Of a stretch of DNA of 64,000 nt, positions 35,534 through 44,740 are shown piece after piece. This DNA comes from QPIN01 sp965224575 (GTDB taxonomy: Bacteria; Pseudomonadota; Gammaproteobacteria; Methylococcales; Methylomonadaceae). How positions within the stretch are numbered: the first letter of the stretch is position 1; every line of letters begins with the position of its first letter. The notes beneath the pieces were generated by a model, which saw only the letters and a program-made list of their open reading frames with translations, had not been told where the DNA came from and did not search any database. The stretch is taken from the NCBI GenBank assembly GCA_965224575.1, contig CBDCZQ010000006.1:1612001-1676000 (forward strand). The letters are read 5' to 3'. Both the position numbers and the translations under genes were made by a program.

Positions 35534-36021
35534 GTGATATTGATAAGCAGGAGCAGGAAGAGCATACTCAAAATTATCAGCAACTTATTAAGAGCCAGCA
35601 AACATTGTTACTAGCAACTGTTTCCGCTCATGCTGAGCCAGAATGTAGTTATGCGCCCTTTGTAACAGATAAACATAAGGTGTTTTATATTTTTGTCAGT
35701 GAATTAGCAACCCACACAAAAAATATGATGGATACACAAAAGGCTAGTATTTTATTCATTAAACCAGAACAAGAAACCAAGAATTTTTTTGTTCGTGAAC
35801 GAGTTATTTTTGATTGTATAATTAGCGAAATTCAGCAGGATGATGAACTTTTTAATAGGCAGCTAAGTCGGATGAATGATCAGTTTGGCGAGACTGTCGA
35901 GCTATTAAGGAGTTTACCAGATTTTCACTTGTTGGCTTTAACTCCCGTTAAAGGTAGGTATATTGCTGGCTTTGGAAAAGCATTTATGATTGATATGACA
36001 GATGGGTCGCTTGGTTTTTAA
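35530..36021 (+). CDS. HugZ-like / pyridoxamine 5'-phosphate oxidase-family protein
   Basis: The 163-residue protein has a split-barrel flavin-binding fold: QTLLLATVSAHAEPECSYAP at the N-terminus, then FYIFVSELATHTKNMMDTQK and KASILFIKPEQ. The C-terminal LTPVKGRYIAGFGKAFMID is typical of the HugZ heme-utilisation branch. True PdxH has a different substrate signature, so heme or flavin binding is more likely. It overlaps tag by four bases and is followed immediately by the rhodanese gene. Confidence 0.85.
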   Translation: MSDIDKQEQEEHTQNYQQLIKSQQTLLLATVSAHAEPECSYAPFVTDKHKVFYIFVSELATHTKNMMDTQKASILFIKPEQETKNFFVRERVIFDCIISEIQQDDELFNRQLSRMNDQFGETVELLRSLPDFHLLALTPVKGRYIAGFGKAFMIDMTDGSLGF

Positions 36022-36022
36022 T

Positions 36023-36430
36023 ATGAAAAATATAATGAATAAAATTTTGTTGATAGTGAGTGTTTTATTTTTATTTGGTTGTGCGTCTGATGGCGAGGGT
36101 TATATGCAAAAAAATGAATTGATGTCACAAATAGAAAAAGGGCAAGCGCCTATTATTATTGATGTGCGTTCATCTTCTGAATATGAAGCAGGGCATGTTC
36201 CTGGCGCAATCCATATTCCTTTCTGGACAGCGTTTACTACTGATGAAACGGATAATTATGAAAAAAAAGACTTGGTTGTTATGTATTGTGAACATGGGCC
36301 AAGAGCTGGCATTGCAAAGCTGGCTTTAAGTTTGTCTGGATTTGAAAATATTAGCTATTTGGATGGGCATATGACGGCATGGAGAAAGTCTGGCTTACCT
36401 ATAGAAGCAGATTCAAAAAAAGAAGAGTAG
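36023..36430 (+). CDS. Rhodanese-domain lipoprotein
   Basis: From the ATG at 36023 (an upstream in-frame ATG at 36002 lies inside the previous gene) the product has a lipoprotein signal with lipobox LFGC. A single rhodanese domain follows: IIIDVRSSSEYEAGHVPGAI, then the active-site loop VVMYCEHGPRAGIAKLAL with the catalytic cysteine, and SYLDGHMTAWRKSGLPIE. It should be a membrane-anchored periplasmic sulfurtransferase-like protein. The sulfur donor and acceptor are unknown. Confidence 0.9.
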   Translation: MKNIMNKILLIVSVLFLFGCASDGEGYMQKNELMSQIEKGQAPIIIDVRSSSEYEAGHVPGAIHIPFWTAFTTDETDNYEKKDLVVMYCEHGPRAGIAKLALSLSGFENISYLDGHMTAWRKSGLPIEADSKKEE

Positions 36431-36494
36431 AGTTCAATTTCTTATTTGACCAAAAAGGCTTTGCCACGTTGATAATATAGAATATATATTTTTT

Positions 36495-36875
36495 CTACCA
36501 AGTTCCTTTTCTCCAACGTTTGGCTGTAAGATTTTTCAAGCGTTTGATATAAGCTTTTTCATCCCAATGTTCCCCTTCCTTGCTGCGGTGAATATTAAAT
36601 AAATCCTCAGCGATTATTGCTCCTACCGCATGAAGTGCATCGTGGCGGTCTAAGCCCTGTTGAATAAGTTTTTTTACAACAATGGGGGTATATTCAGTTT
36701 CAATCAATTGATTTTCTACAATAACATGGATTGATGCGTGTATTCTTTCTTTACCTTCAGGGACTTCCTCCTCAAAATCTTCATGGAAAATTTCAACTAG
36801 ATTAATTTGTTCTGATTCATCTAGAACTAGCCATTCTTCAGGGTCAGGTGCAAGTAAAGCGTTGTATTTTTTCAT
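36495..36875 (-). CDS. Conserved hypothetical protein with 'DPEEWL' N-terminus
   Basis: The 126-residue cytosolic protein has PDPEEWLVLDESEQINLVEI near the start. A histidine-rich helix (IHASIHVIVENQL) and a second helix with GLDRHDALHAVGAIIAEDLF follow. Such spaced His/Asp/Glu residues could bind a metal, but no family with known function is recognised. It is monocistronic, on the strand opposite to its neighbours. Confidence 0.65.
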   Translation of the reverse strand: MKKYNALLAPDPEEWLVLDESEQINLVEIFHEDFEEEVPEGKERIHASIHVIVENQLIETEYTPIVVKKLIQQGLDRHDALHAVGAIIAEDLFNIHRSKEGEHWDEKAYIKRLKNLTAKRWRKGTW

Positions 36876-37106
36876 AGTTATATTTCTATAAATTATTTTA
36901 AAAAAAAATTAGTTTAGCTAATTTATGTGGAATAGTACCAATCTTTTTGAAATCTTGGATATTTTTATTGTTATTTAAGTTTTAGTAAGATGGAAATTTA
37001 AAATCATGTACTCAAGTACAATAGATTTTTATGCTGACTTCATTTTATGATGTGCTTCACAGTATTTCAATAAATAATATGATTTGAATAAATGGAAGGG
37101 GAAAGC

Positions 37107-37481
37107 ATGAATGAGTTAAAAGATAGCGAAAATGAAGTAGATTTTGATTTTGATGCATGGATGGCTCTATATAAAAAAGATCCAGAAAGCTTTGAAAAAC
37201 AAAAAAACGATTTGGTTCAAGAGGTTATTAATCAAGCGCCAGAAAAAATGCAGCGACGTTTAAATGGGTTGCAGTGGCAGATTGACACAGAAGTAAAGCT
37301 TGCTAAAAACTCTTTGGATGGATGTATTAAAATCTATCAGATGATGATGGATTCAGTCTATGAGCCTGGTGGTTTGCTGGAAGCTTTATCTATGACGGAA
37401 GAGAGAATTAAAGAAGACTTACCCAATGTTGTTAAGATAAATAATTTTTCTAGAGTAAATAAGGATAAAGTGGAGGATTAG
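37107..37481 (+). CDS. DUF3135 family protein
   Basis: The start is placed at the ATG at 37107 because a strong Shine-Dalgarno (GGAAGGGGA) lies just before it; an ATG at 37092 lies upstream of that site. The 124-residue acidic protein has DFDFDAWMALYKKDPESFEK near the N-terminus and QRRLNGLQWQIDTEVKLAKN in the middle, the pattern of DUF3135. The family is small, cytosolic, common in Gammaproteobacteria and of unknown function. Confidence 0.75.
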   Translation: MNELKDSENEVDFDFDAWMALYKKDPESFEKQKNDLVQEVINQAPEKMQRRLNGLQWQIDTEVKLAKNSLDGCIKIYQMMMDSVYEPGGLLEALSMTEERIKEDLPNVVKINNFSRVNKDKVED

Positions 37482-37522
37482 GCGGTGGGTAGTTGAAGGG
37501 AATGTAATTTGTCTCTTGAGCG

Positions 37523-38302
37523 TTATTGATTAATTTCTAACATCCAGTCAAAACTCAGTTTAGTCGCGCCAACAGGGATATACTCGGCACCGATCCAGCC
37601 GGTATAACTTGATTTATCAATGTCAGTGAATAATTTTTGAAAATTAATTGATCCTGTTCCTGGTTGTCCTCTACCAGGGCTGTCAGCAAACTGGATGTGA
37701 CCAACTTTATGACTATATTGATTGATGAATTGAGGGATTTTTTCATTCATCATTTGCATATGATAAATATCATATTGCATAAACAACATTGGGTGATTTA
37801 TTTGTTCTATTACATCTAACATTTGTCGCCCAGTATGAATAATAAAATTAGGCATATCTTTGGTATTAATGGCCTCGAATACTGTCTTGATACCTAAGGG
37901 AGAAAATGTATCAAGTGTAAGTATAAGGTTCTCTTTAAAAGTAGCTAGGTATTCTGTAGACCTTTGATTGTTATTGCATCGACCAGGGAGAACGTTGATG
38001 GCTTCGGGGTGTAAAATGTTAGCGTATGATTTGCATTGTTGAACAGCGTTATAAAAATATTCTCTTTTTTCTGGAACAGCGGCTAATCCTTCTCCTCCTT
38101 GAAGAAGGTCGTCTGCATCAATATTAAATACAACAAGATTAAGTTGGTTTTCTAATAATGCTTGTTTAATTTGTAAGGCAGAAAATGAATAGGGAAACTG
38201 AATTTCAACCGCTTTAAAACCACAATTTTTAGCAGCTTTAAAGCGGTCTAAAAAATCAAGCTCATTAAATAATAAGCTTAAATTTGCAGAAAACTGAAGC
38301 AT
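37523..38302 (-). CDS. hyi: Hydroxypyruvate isomerase (Hyi family)
   Basis: Hyi interconverts hydroxypyruvate and tartronate semialdehyde. The 259-residue TIM-barrel protein has the N-terminal FSANLSLLFNELDFLDRFKA, then VFNIDADDLLQGGEGLA. The metal-binding glutamate is in TVFEAINTKDMPNFII, followed by MQYDIYHMQMMNEKIP. HIQFADSPGRGQPGTGSINF carries the family C-terminal metal site. Other sugar-phosphate-isomerase-like functions cannot be ruled out. It lies 30 bases after the manC start region's gene end on the same strand. Confidence 0.88.
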   Translation of the reverse strand: MLQFSANLSLLFNELDFLDRFKAAKNCGFKAVEIQFPYSFSALQIKQALLENQLNLVVFNIDADDLLQGGEGLAAVPEKREYFYNAVQQCKSYANILHPEAINVLPGRCNNNQRSTEYLATFKENLILTLDTFSPLGIKTVFEAINTKDMPNFIIHTGRQMLDVIEQINHPMLFMQYDIYHMQMMNEKIPQFINQYSHKVGHIQFADSPGRGQPGTGSINFQKLFTDIDKSSYTGWIGAEYIPVGATKLSFDWMLEINQ

Positions 38303-38332
38303 TTGATACTTTAGTTTTTTTTGTGAGTAAAG

Positions 38333-39742
38333 TTAGGGCTTAATTGTTTCTCGACCATATTTATCATTAAAACGAATGATATCATCTTCACCTAAATAGC
38401 TACCTGATTGTACTTCTACTATTTCCAGTGGGATTACTCCTGGGTTTTCTAAACAATGAACGATACCTAATGGAATGTAGGTTGACTCGTTTTCAGACAA
38501 GAGTATTTGCTCTTCTCCTTTAGTTACTAGTGCGGTTCCTTTAACGACAACCCAATGTTCTGCACGGTGATGATGTTTTTGTAAAGATAGTTTGGCACCA
38601 GGGTTAACAACGATGAGTTTTGTTTGGTGGCGACTGCCATTATCAACGGAATGAAAATAACCCCATGGACGATAAACCTTTAGATGAATATTAGCTTCTT
38701 TGCGGTCATCTTTTTTAAGCTGATCAACGATTTTTTTAACATCTTGCACTCGGTCTTTTGCAGCAATCATGACCGCATCATCCGTTTCTATTACAATGAT
38801 ATTATCAACTCCAATTGTGGTGATTAGCTTGTGACTAGCATGTATATAAGAGTTGTTTGTATCTAATGTAATGACATCACCGCTCACGGCATTACTTTCT
38901 TCATTTTTGTCTGATACTTCCCATAATGCTGACCAAGAACCGACATCATTCCAGTCCGCATCAAGAGGGATGATTGCAGCTTGATCTGTTTTTTCCATGA
39001 CTGCATAATCAATGGAATCAGAAGGACATTTTGCAAAAGCTTCTCTGTCTAAACGAATAAAGTCAAGGTCGTGTGTTTCATTGTTCAGAGCATTTTTACA
39101 AGCTTTTAAGATGTCAGGTTGAAATTTATTTAATTCTTCAATATAACGCCCAGCTTTAAAGGCAAACATGCCACTATTCCAGAAATAATCACCGCTTTTA
39201 AGATATTCCTTGGCAGTTTCTAGGTTAGGTTTCTCAACAAAAGTTGCCACATTAAAGCTATCTTTGTCAATACTATCGCCTGCTTTGATATAGCCGTAGC
39301 CAGTTTCTGGTTCGGTGGGAATAATGCCAAAGGTGACTAAATGTCCTTGCTCTGCTAGGGTTTTAGCTTTATTAATTGCAGTTTGAAATGCAGGAATATT
39401 TGAAATGACATGATCAGCAGGTAAGATTAATAAAATATCATCCGGTTCTGCTGATAAAGCGGCTAATGCAACTGCGGGTGCAGTATTTTGACCCATTGGT
39501 TCAAGAATAATTGCAGAAGGATTGATGCCTATTTCACGCAATTGTTCAGCCATCAAGAACCGGTGGTCTTCATTGCAAATAGCGATAGGGGGTTGAAGGT
39601 CTTCTATTCCTTGTACGCGTAGAATTGTTTCCTGTACCATCGTTTTGGAGGAGACTAAGGGTAAAAACTGTTTAGGGTACTGACTGCGAGATAAGGGCCA
39701 TAGTCGAGTGCCAGAACCACCAGATAAAATTACAGGAATCAT
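38333..39742 (-). CDS. manC: Mannose-1-phosphate guanylyltransferase / mannose-6-phosphate isomerase
   Basis: This 469-residue bifunctional enzyme makes GDP-mannose. The N-terminal pyrophosphorylase has VILSGGSGTRLWPLSRSQYP and the KQF signature, NTAPAVALAAL, and FVEKPNLETAKEYL with the substrate lysine. The C-terminal cupin has the type II isomerase motif LSLQKHHHRAEHWVVVKGTA. It is divergent from manB across a palindromic element. GDP-mannose feeds surface polysaccharide or glycosylation. Confidence 0.95.
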   Translation of the reverse strand: MIPVILSGGSGTRLWPLSRSQYPKQFLPLVSSKTMVQETILRVQGIEDLQPPIAICNEDHRFLMAEQLREIGINPSAIILEPMGQNTAPAVALAALSAEPDDILLILPADHVISNIPAFQTAINKAKTLAEQGHLVTFGIIPTEPETGYGYIKAGDSIDKDSFNVATFVEKPNLETAKEYLKSGDYFWNSGMFAFKAGRYIEELNKFQPDILKACKNALNNETHDLDFIRLDREAFAKCPSDSIDYAVMEKTDQAAIIPLDADWNDVGSWSALWEVSDKNEESNAVSGDVITLDTNNSYIHASHKLITTIGVDNIIVIETDDAVMIAAKDRVQDVKKIVDQLKKDDRKEANIHLKVYRPWGYFHSVDNGSRHQTKLIVVNPGAKLSLQKHHHRAEHWVVVKGTALVTKGEEQILLSENESTYIPLGIVHCLENPGVIPLEIVEVQSGSYLGEDDIIRFNDKYGRETIKP

Positions 39743-39923
39743 GTTTTCTACTCTTTGAAAAAAATTAAAATTAAAATGTTTGGTAATATAGTATAAGCAA
39801 AAATAATTTGCTGTCGATGAATTTAGTTTAACTATGTGAAATGTAACATAGATATATTAATGAGTATGGAACAAGTTCGTTGATAGAGCTCTATCATTAT
39901 CAATTTTAAAAAATTGTTTATAT

Positions 39924-40082
39924 ACTTTCGTGCGGTCACGGATGCGGAATTTATAACGTGCTGATTTTTGTCGAGAGCAAGGTGCTGAAACTGGCGCATA
40001 GCTAGCTACTTATCTGTTTCAGCAACACAGCTATCGGCAAAAACTCAGCTGTTTGAAATCCGCATCCGTGGCCGCGCGAAGT
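39924..40082. repeat. Family 2 palindromic element between manC and manB
   Basis: The ends CGTGCGGTCACGGATGCGGA at the left and TCCGCATCCGTGGCCGCGCG at the right form an inverted repeat of about 27 bases with few mismatches. Inside are TTTTTGTCGAGAGC against GCTATCGGCAAAAA, and GCTGAAAC against GTTTCAGC. The centre is CGCATAGCTAGCTACTTATC. It is more GC-rich than its surroundings. It fills most of the divergent promoter region of the GDP-mannose genes, and half of a second copy is seen at 10006-10057. Confidence 0.75.
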
Positions 40083-40133
40083 CTATGTGTTTAATCGTTG
40101 AAATTTATTAAATAACCTATAAGTGAGGAAATA

Positions 40134-41513
40134 ATGGGGAAAGAATTAACCTGCTTTAAACTCTATGATATTAGAGGGCAGCTTGAAGTTGAATTGGATG
40201 AAGATATAGCCTACAGAATAGGTAGAGCATTTGTCAGGTGTTTAAATTTAAGTTCTGTTGTAGTGGGGGGCGATGCAAGAGAAACTAGTGAAGGTTTAAA
40301 GATGGCCTTAGCGAAAGGTATACAAGATGAAGGATGTGATGTTGTAGATATAGGAATGGTAGGAACTGAAGAAATTTATTTTGCTACTAGTCATTTGGGT
40401 GTAGATGGCGGTGTAGAGGTGACAGCTTCACATAACCCGATAAATTATAATGGGATGAAGCTAGTTAGAGAGCAAAGTAAACCTGTTTCTGGTGATACAG
40501 GATTGCTTGATGTAAAAGCAATGGCCGAGCAACAGCCATGGTTAACTGAGAATAAAGAAGGGAAGGCAAAAGGAAAGTATTCTTCCATTTCAATTTTAGA
40601 GGCTTATGTCCAACATTTATTAGGGTATATAAATACCGAGAATATTAAGCCACTTAAGTTAGTCGTCAATTCTGGTAATGGAGCTGCCGGGCATGTGGTC
40701 GATGCGCTAGAGCAACAATTTAAAGCTTTGTCTGTGCCTATAGAGTTTATTAAAGTCCATCATCTCCCTGATTTTTCTTTTCCAAATGGGATACCCAATC
40801 CCTTATTGCCTGAAAACCGGTCTGATACCAGTGATGCGGTAAAGAAACACGGTGCTGATATGGGTATTGCTTGGGATGGTGATTTTGATCGTTGTTTTTT
40901 GTTTGATGAAAAAGGAGAATTTATTGAAGGCTATTATATTGTTGGATTATTAGCAGAAGCCTTCTTGAAAAATAATCATGGTGAAAAAATAATTTATGAG
41001 CCGCGATTAACATGGAATACACAAGAAATTATTGAACGGGCAGGAGGTGTTCCTGTTTTGTCTAAAACAGGCCATGCTTTCATTAAAGAGCGAATGCGTA
41101 AAGAAGATGCCATTTATGGTGGTGAGATGAGTGCTCATCATTATTTTAAAGACTTTTTTTACTGTGATAGTGGAATGATTCCTTGGTTGTTGGTTGCAGA
41201 ATTACTTTGTGTGCAAGGACAAACTTTGTCAGCCATGGTTGCTGAGAGGATAGCTAAGTTCCCATCTTCAGGTGAAATAAATAGCAAGATCACAGACCCT
41301 GAGGCAGCTATTAACCGGGTGCTAGATGTCTATAAAACAGGTGCTTTAAATATAGATAGAACGGATGGGATTAGTGTTGAATTTAGTGATTGGCGGTTTA
41401 ATTTACGAATGTCTAATACAGAGCCAGTGGTTCGATTAAATGTAGAGTCTCGGGCAGATGTGGTTTTGATGGAAAAGAAAACTGAAGAAATTTTGAAATT
41501 GTTACGAGAGTAG
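40134..41513 (+). CDS. manB: Phosphomannomutase (CpsG/ManB type)
   Basis: The enzyme converts mannose-6-phosphate to mannose-1-phosphate for GDP-mannose synthesis with manC. The 459-residue product begins LTCFKLYDIRGQLEVELDED. It has the phosphoserine loop GVEVTASHNPINYNGMKLVR, the metal-binding DGDFDRCFLFDE, the sugar-binding GEMSAHHYF and the phosphate-binding C-terminal RMSNTEPVVRLNVES. The Shine-Dalgarno (GTGAGGAAATA) and spacing are good. The close match to the CpsG branch favours mannose over glucose. Confidence 0.93.
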   Translation: MGKELTCFKLYDIRGQLEVELDEDIAYRIGRAFVRCLNLSSVVVGGDARETSEGLKMALAKGIQDEGCDVVDIGMVGTEEIYFATSHLGVDGGVEVTASHNPINYNGMKLVREQSKPVSGDTGLLDVKAMAEQQPWLTENKEGKAKGKYSSISILEAYVQHLLGYINTENIKPLKLVVNSGNGAAGHVVDALEQQFKALSVPIEFIKVHHLPDFSFPNGIPNPLLPENRSDTSDAVKKHGADMGIAWDGDFDRCFLFDEKGEFIEGYYIVGLLAEAFLKNNHGEKIIYEPRLTWNTQEIIERAGGVPVLSKTGHAFIKERMRKEDAIYGGEMSAHHYFKDFFYCDSGMIPWLLVAELLCVQGQTLSAMVAERIAKFPSSGEINSKITDPEAAINRVLDVYKTGALNIDRTDGISVEFSDWRFNLRMSNTEPVVRLNVESRADVVLMEKKTEEILKLLRE

Positions 41514-41677
41514 ATGGATCTCTACTATTTCAAGCCTTAATTAGTGTTTTTCAAATGTTTTGTGGGGAACAAAAAGACAGTGCTGAATTTTTGGAACAAT
41601 ATTAAATTTTTGTCTCAAAAGTTAATGTAAAATACGAAATTAAGCTTTTAGTTGATATATATTTTTATAGGTAAAAA

Positions 41678-42784
41678 ATGAAGAATTACAAAATCGCCAT
41701 TTTAGCGGGTGATGGCATCGGGCCGGAAATTACACAGGAAGCACTTAAAGTTTTAAAGCTTGTTGAAGAACGTAATGACGTATCTTTTGAATTGTTACCC
41801 GCATTATTTGGTGCTTGTGCTTATTTTGAAACAGGCGATGCATTCCCACAAGAAACAAAAGATATTTGTGATGGTGCTGATGCAATTTTAAAAGGGCCGA
41901 TTGGGTTGAGTCATGAAGAGTCAAAAAATATTCCTATTGACAAACAGCCCGAACGGGGAGCGTTGTTACCCATGCGTCGGCGATATAACACTTATGCAAA
42001 TTTTCGCCCTGTTTCTTTGCCAAAGGAATTAGCGCATTTCTCACCTTTAAAACCTGAAATTATTGGGGAAGGAATAGATCTAATTATTGTTCGGGAATTG
42101 GTAGGAGGGCTTTATTTTGGTGAAAAAGAAACGGGCGTTAATTCTGATGGACTGCGATATGTAAAAGAAACACTGGAATATGATGAAGCTCAAATTCGTC
42201 AAATCCTGATTCAAGCCTTTAAACTAGCAAGTCATAGAAAAAAAGTTCTGCATAATATACATAAAAGCAATGTGCTTAAATCCAGTGTGCTTTGGAATGA
42301 AATATTGCAGGAAGTAGCTAAGGATTATCCTGATATTAAAGTGATTAATATCTTGGTTGATGCCGCTGCAACGCTACTATGCCTTAATCCAACACAGTTT
42401 GATGTGATGGTTATGGAAAATATGTTTGGTGATATTTTAAGTGACCAAGGGGGGGGTATACTTGGCTCTTTGGGTCTGATGCCTTCAGCTTGTCTGGGTG
42501 ACGACAAAGCTTATTATGAACCCTCGCATGGATCGGCTCCAGATATAGCAGGTAAAAATATAGCAAACCCATATTCAATGATAGGATCGGTTGCAATGAT
42601 GCTGGAAAATAGTTTTGATATGGCTGATGAAGCAAAAAATGTATGGGCTGCCATGCAAGGCGTTTTTGGCGATGGTTTTTCTACGACGGATCTTTCTAAG
42701 TCAGGATCTGGAGTAAATATGATTAGCACAAGTGAATTTGGTGATAAAGTGGTTGAAAAATTAAGAAATATGCCAAAGGTATAA
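41678..42784 (+). CDS. leuB: 3-isopropylmalate dehydrogenase (isocitrate/isopropylmalate family)
   Basis: LeuB oxidatively decarboxylates 3-isopropylmalate in leucine synthesis. The 368-residue product has AILAGDGIGPEITQEALKVL, the substrate loop LLPMRRRYNTYANFRP, VRELVGGLYFGEKE and the metal-binding FDVMVMENMFGDILSDQGGG. The NAD-binding YYEPSHGSAPDIAGKNIANP follows. It differs from standard LeuB in several places (e.g. NIHKSNVLKSS instead of the usual VDKANVL) and is not next to leuCD. A related beta-decarboxylating dehydrogenase activity is therefore possible. Confidence 0.82.
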   Translation: MKNYKIAILAGDGIGPEITQEALKVLKLVEERNDVSFELLPALFGACAYFETGDAFPQETKDICDGADAILKGPIGLSHEESKNIPIDKQPERGALLPMRRRYNTYANFRPVSLPKELAHFSPLKPEIIGEGIDLIIVRELVGGLYFGEKETGVNSDGLRYVKETLEYDEAQIRQILIQAFKLASHRKKVLHNIHKSNVLKSSVLWNEILQEVAKDYPDIKVINILVDAAATLLCLNPTQFDVMVMENMFGDILSDQGGGILGSLGLMPSACLGDDKAYYEPSHGSAPDIAGKNIANPYSMIGSVAMMLENSFDMADEAKNVWAAMQGVFGDGFSTTDLSKSGSGVNMISTSEFGDKVVEKLRNMPKV

Positions 42785-42869
42785 GGATTTTTCTGTTTCA
42801 GGTAATTGAATAAAGATTCGGCTGTTAACGGAAGCTTGGCTATTTTTTATTGAATATGGGTTGTAAATT

Positions 42870-43907
42870 ATGAAGAAAACAAAAGCACAATCAGTTAAAG
42901 CGCAAGAAGCAAATTCTTTGGTAGAGAGTTTACAGCAATACTTTGTTAGTCAATTAAATGAGACTGCTAGTTCTAAACAAATTCAGTCATTTAAAAAAGT
43001 TGAATGGTTTCGTGATGAAGGTCGGCATGGGGGCGGAGTTCGCTACGAGGCAAATAATAAGGAAGTTTTTAATCGAGGCTCAGTGAATGTGTCGCAAATT
43101 CATTACGATGATGATAGTAGTAGCAGAAGCCTAGCTTCAGCTACTGCAATATCAACTATTATTCATCCAGAAAGCCCTTATATACCCTCTATCCATATGC
43201 ACATAAGTTGGACAGAAATGAAAAATGGTCAGGGATATTGGCGTATGATGGCAGACCTTAATCCAGCGATAGAAAATGAGGTGGATAAAGTTTTGTTTGA
43301 TAAGAATATGAAAAGTGTAACGTCTGAAGTTTATGATATAGCTACTGAACAGGGCGAACGCTATTTTTTTATTCCAGCTTTAAATAGACATCGCGGAGTA
43401 TCACATTTTTATTTAGAGGAATATAATAGTGGTGATTCGCAGGGTGATTTTAAATTGGCTGAAATATTAGGAAAAACTGCAATAGATAGTTATATTCAAA
43501 TATTTGATCAGGCAATTAAGAAAAATGATAAAGCAATAGATGATGATTATAAAAAACAATTAGCTTATCATACGCTTTACTTGTTTCAAGTCTTGACTTT
43601 AGATAGAGGGACAACCTCTGGTCTGTTGGTACATAATCAAAATGATGTTGGGATTATGGGGTCATTACCAGCACAGATAGACAAAACCTTGTTGTCTTCC
43701 TGGAAAAATAAGGTATTAACACCGCAAGACCAGTTAGTACAAGGAATTTTAGATGTTTTGCCTAATGATAACCCTTGTGTTGTTAATGAAGAGGTTAAAA
43801 GGGCATTAGCAGAAGTAGTGCGGAAACATTACAAATCAAACCCGCAAGCGCTTGGAATGCAGGCTCAAGGAAATGTGGTTCCTGAAACTGTTGGAAATCA
43901 CCAGTAA
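42870..43907 (+). CDS. hemF: Oxygen-dependent coproporphyrinogen III oxidase
   Basis: HemF converts coproporphyrinogen III to protoporphyrinogen IX using oxygen in heme synthesis. The 345-residue product has FNRGSVNVSQIHYDDDSSSR near residue 68, then the IHMHISWTEM segment with the catalytic-region histidines, then FFIPALNRHRGVSHFYLEEY. The C-terminal YLFQVLTLDRGTTSGLLVHN matches the conserved end. It is longer than E. coli HemF at both ends. It stands just upstream of the RuMP cluster but seems to be a separate unit. Confidence 0.85.
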   Translation: MKKTKAQSVKAQEANSLVESLQQYFVSQLNETASSKQIQSFKKVEWFRDEGRHGGGVRYEANNKEVFNRGSVNVSQIHYDDDSSSRSLASATAISTIIHPESPYIPSIHMHISWTEMKNGQGYWRMMADLNPAIENEVDKVLFDKNMKSVTSEVYDIATEQGERYFFIPALNRHRGVSHFYLEEYNSGDSQGDFKLAEILGKTAIDSYIQIFDQAIKKNDKAIDDDYKKQLAYHTLYLFQVLTLDRGTTSGLLVHNQNDVGIMGSLPAQIDKTLLSSWKNKVLTPQDQLVQGILDVLPNDNPCVVNEEVKRALAEVVRKHYKSNPQALGMQAQGNVVPETVGNHQ

Positions 43908-44020
43908 ATCATGGGTGAATAGCAGCACTAGGGCTTTATTTAATTATAACGATTTAAGGGAATATCTCGTTTTTTTTAATTTCAAACCCTTAAGGAAAGA
44001 ATGGTTTTATAGCTAGTAAA

Positions 44021-44048
44021 TTGACATCAAAGCATATTTTGTTTTAAA
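44021..44048 (+). promoter_or_regulatory. Sigma-70-type promoter of hps copy 1
   Basis: TTGACA at 44021-44026 is followed after 16 bases by TTTAAA at 44043-44048, about 50 bases before the hps ATG. The same two boxes with the same spacing lie before the second hps copy (47342-47369), although the flanking sequences otherwise differ. That recurrence supports the assignment. Confidence 0.6.
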
Positions 44049-44098
44049 GTGCTGGCTGTGAAAATAATTTAAACAATAATAATTTTGGAGTACACATC

Positions 44099-44740
44099 AT
44101 GGCAACACCATTAATTCAAATGGCAATAGACGCATTAGATTTTGACGCATCAGTAGCATTGGCAGAAGAAGTCGCAGACTACGTTGATATTTTTGAGATC
44201 GGTACACCATGCATAAAGCATAATGGCGTCGCTTTGGTAGAAGAGTTGAGATCACGCTTCCCAGACAAATTACTTTTAGTTGATTTAAAAACAATGGATG
44301 CAGGCGAATATGAATCAACTCCATTTTATGCAGCAGGTGCAGATATTTGTACAGTACTTGGTGTATCTGGTTTAGCAACATGTTCAGGTGTTATCAAAGC
44401 GGCAAAAGCACATGGTGGCGAAGCGCAAATTGATTTGATTAACGTAGAAGACAAAGCGGGCTGTGCAACTGCGACAGTAGAAGCTGGAGCACAAATCATA
44501 GGGATTCATACTGGACTTGATGCACAAGCAGCAGGAGAAACACCTTTTAATGACTTAGGTGATATTTTAGGGCTTGGATTACCAGTACGTATATCAATTG
44601 CTGGTGGTATTAATCACTCAACAGTACAAGATGTAGTTCGTGCTGGAGCAAACATTATAGTTGTTGGCGCGGCAATCTATGGTGCAGCATCACCAGCAGA
44701 CTCAGCACGTGAAATTCGTGAATTAGTTGATGCGGCATAA
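44099..44740 (+). CDS. hps: 3-hexulose-6-phosphate synthase, copy 1
   Basis: Hps (HxlA) condenses formaldehyde with ribulose 5-phosphate to hexulose 6-phosphate, the entry reaction of the RuMP cycle. The 213-residue product has the family pattern MAIDALDFDASVALAEEVAD, LVDLKTMDAGEYESTPFYAA with the catalytic D-x-K-x-x-D, then HTGLDAQAAGETPF. SIAGGINHSTVQDVVRAGAN and VVGAAIYGAASPADSAREIR complete it. The protein is identical to copy 2 at 47447; five base differences, all synonymous, separate them. Heavy use of a few codons (GCA, GTA) is consistent with very high expression. The gene has its own promoter and precedes the large KYL-repeat gene. Confidence 0.97.
   Translation: MATPLIQMAIDALDFDASVALAEEVADYVDIFEIGTPCIKHNGVALVEELRSRFPDKLLLVDLKTMDAGEYESTPFYAAGADICTVLGVSGLATCSGVIKAAKAHGGEAQIDLINVEDKAGCATATVEAGAQIIGIHTGLDAQAAGETPFNDLGDILGLGLPVRISIAGGINHSTVQDVVRAGANIIVVGAAIYGAASPADSAREIRELVDAA

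Noticed and set aside
44097..44381. Antisense reading frames over the two hps genes (also 47391-47729)
   Set aside because: They are shadows of the biased hps codon use; the protein is not plausible and the two differ only because hps itself is duplicated.
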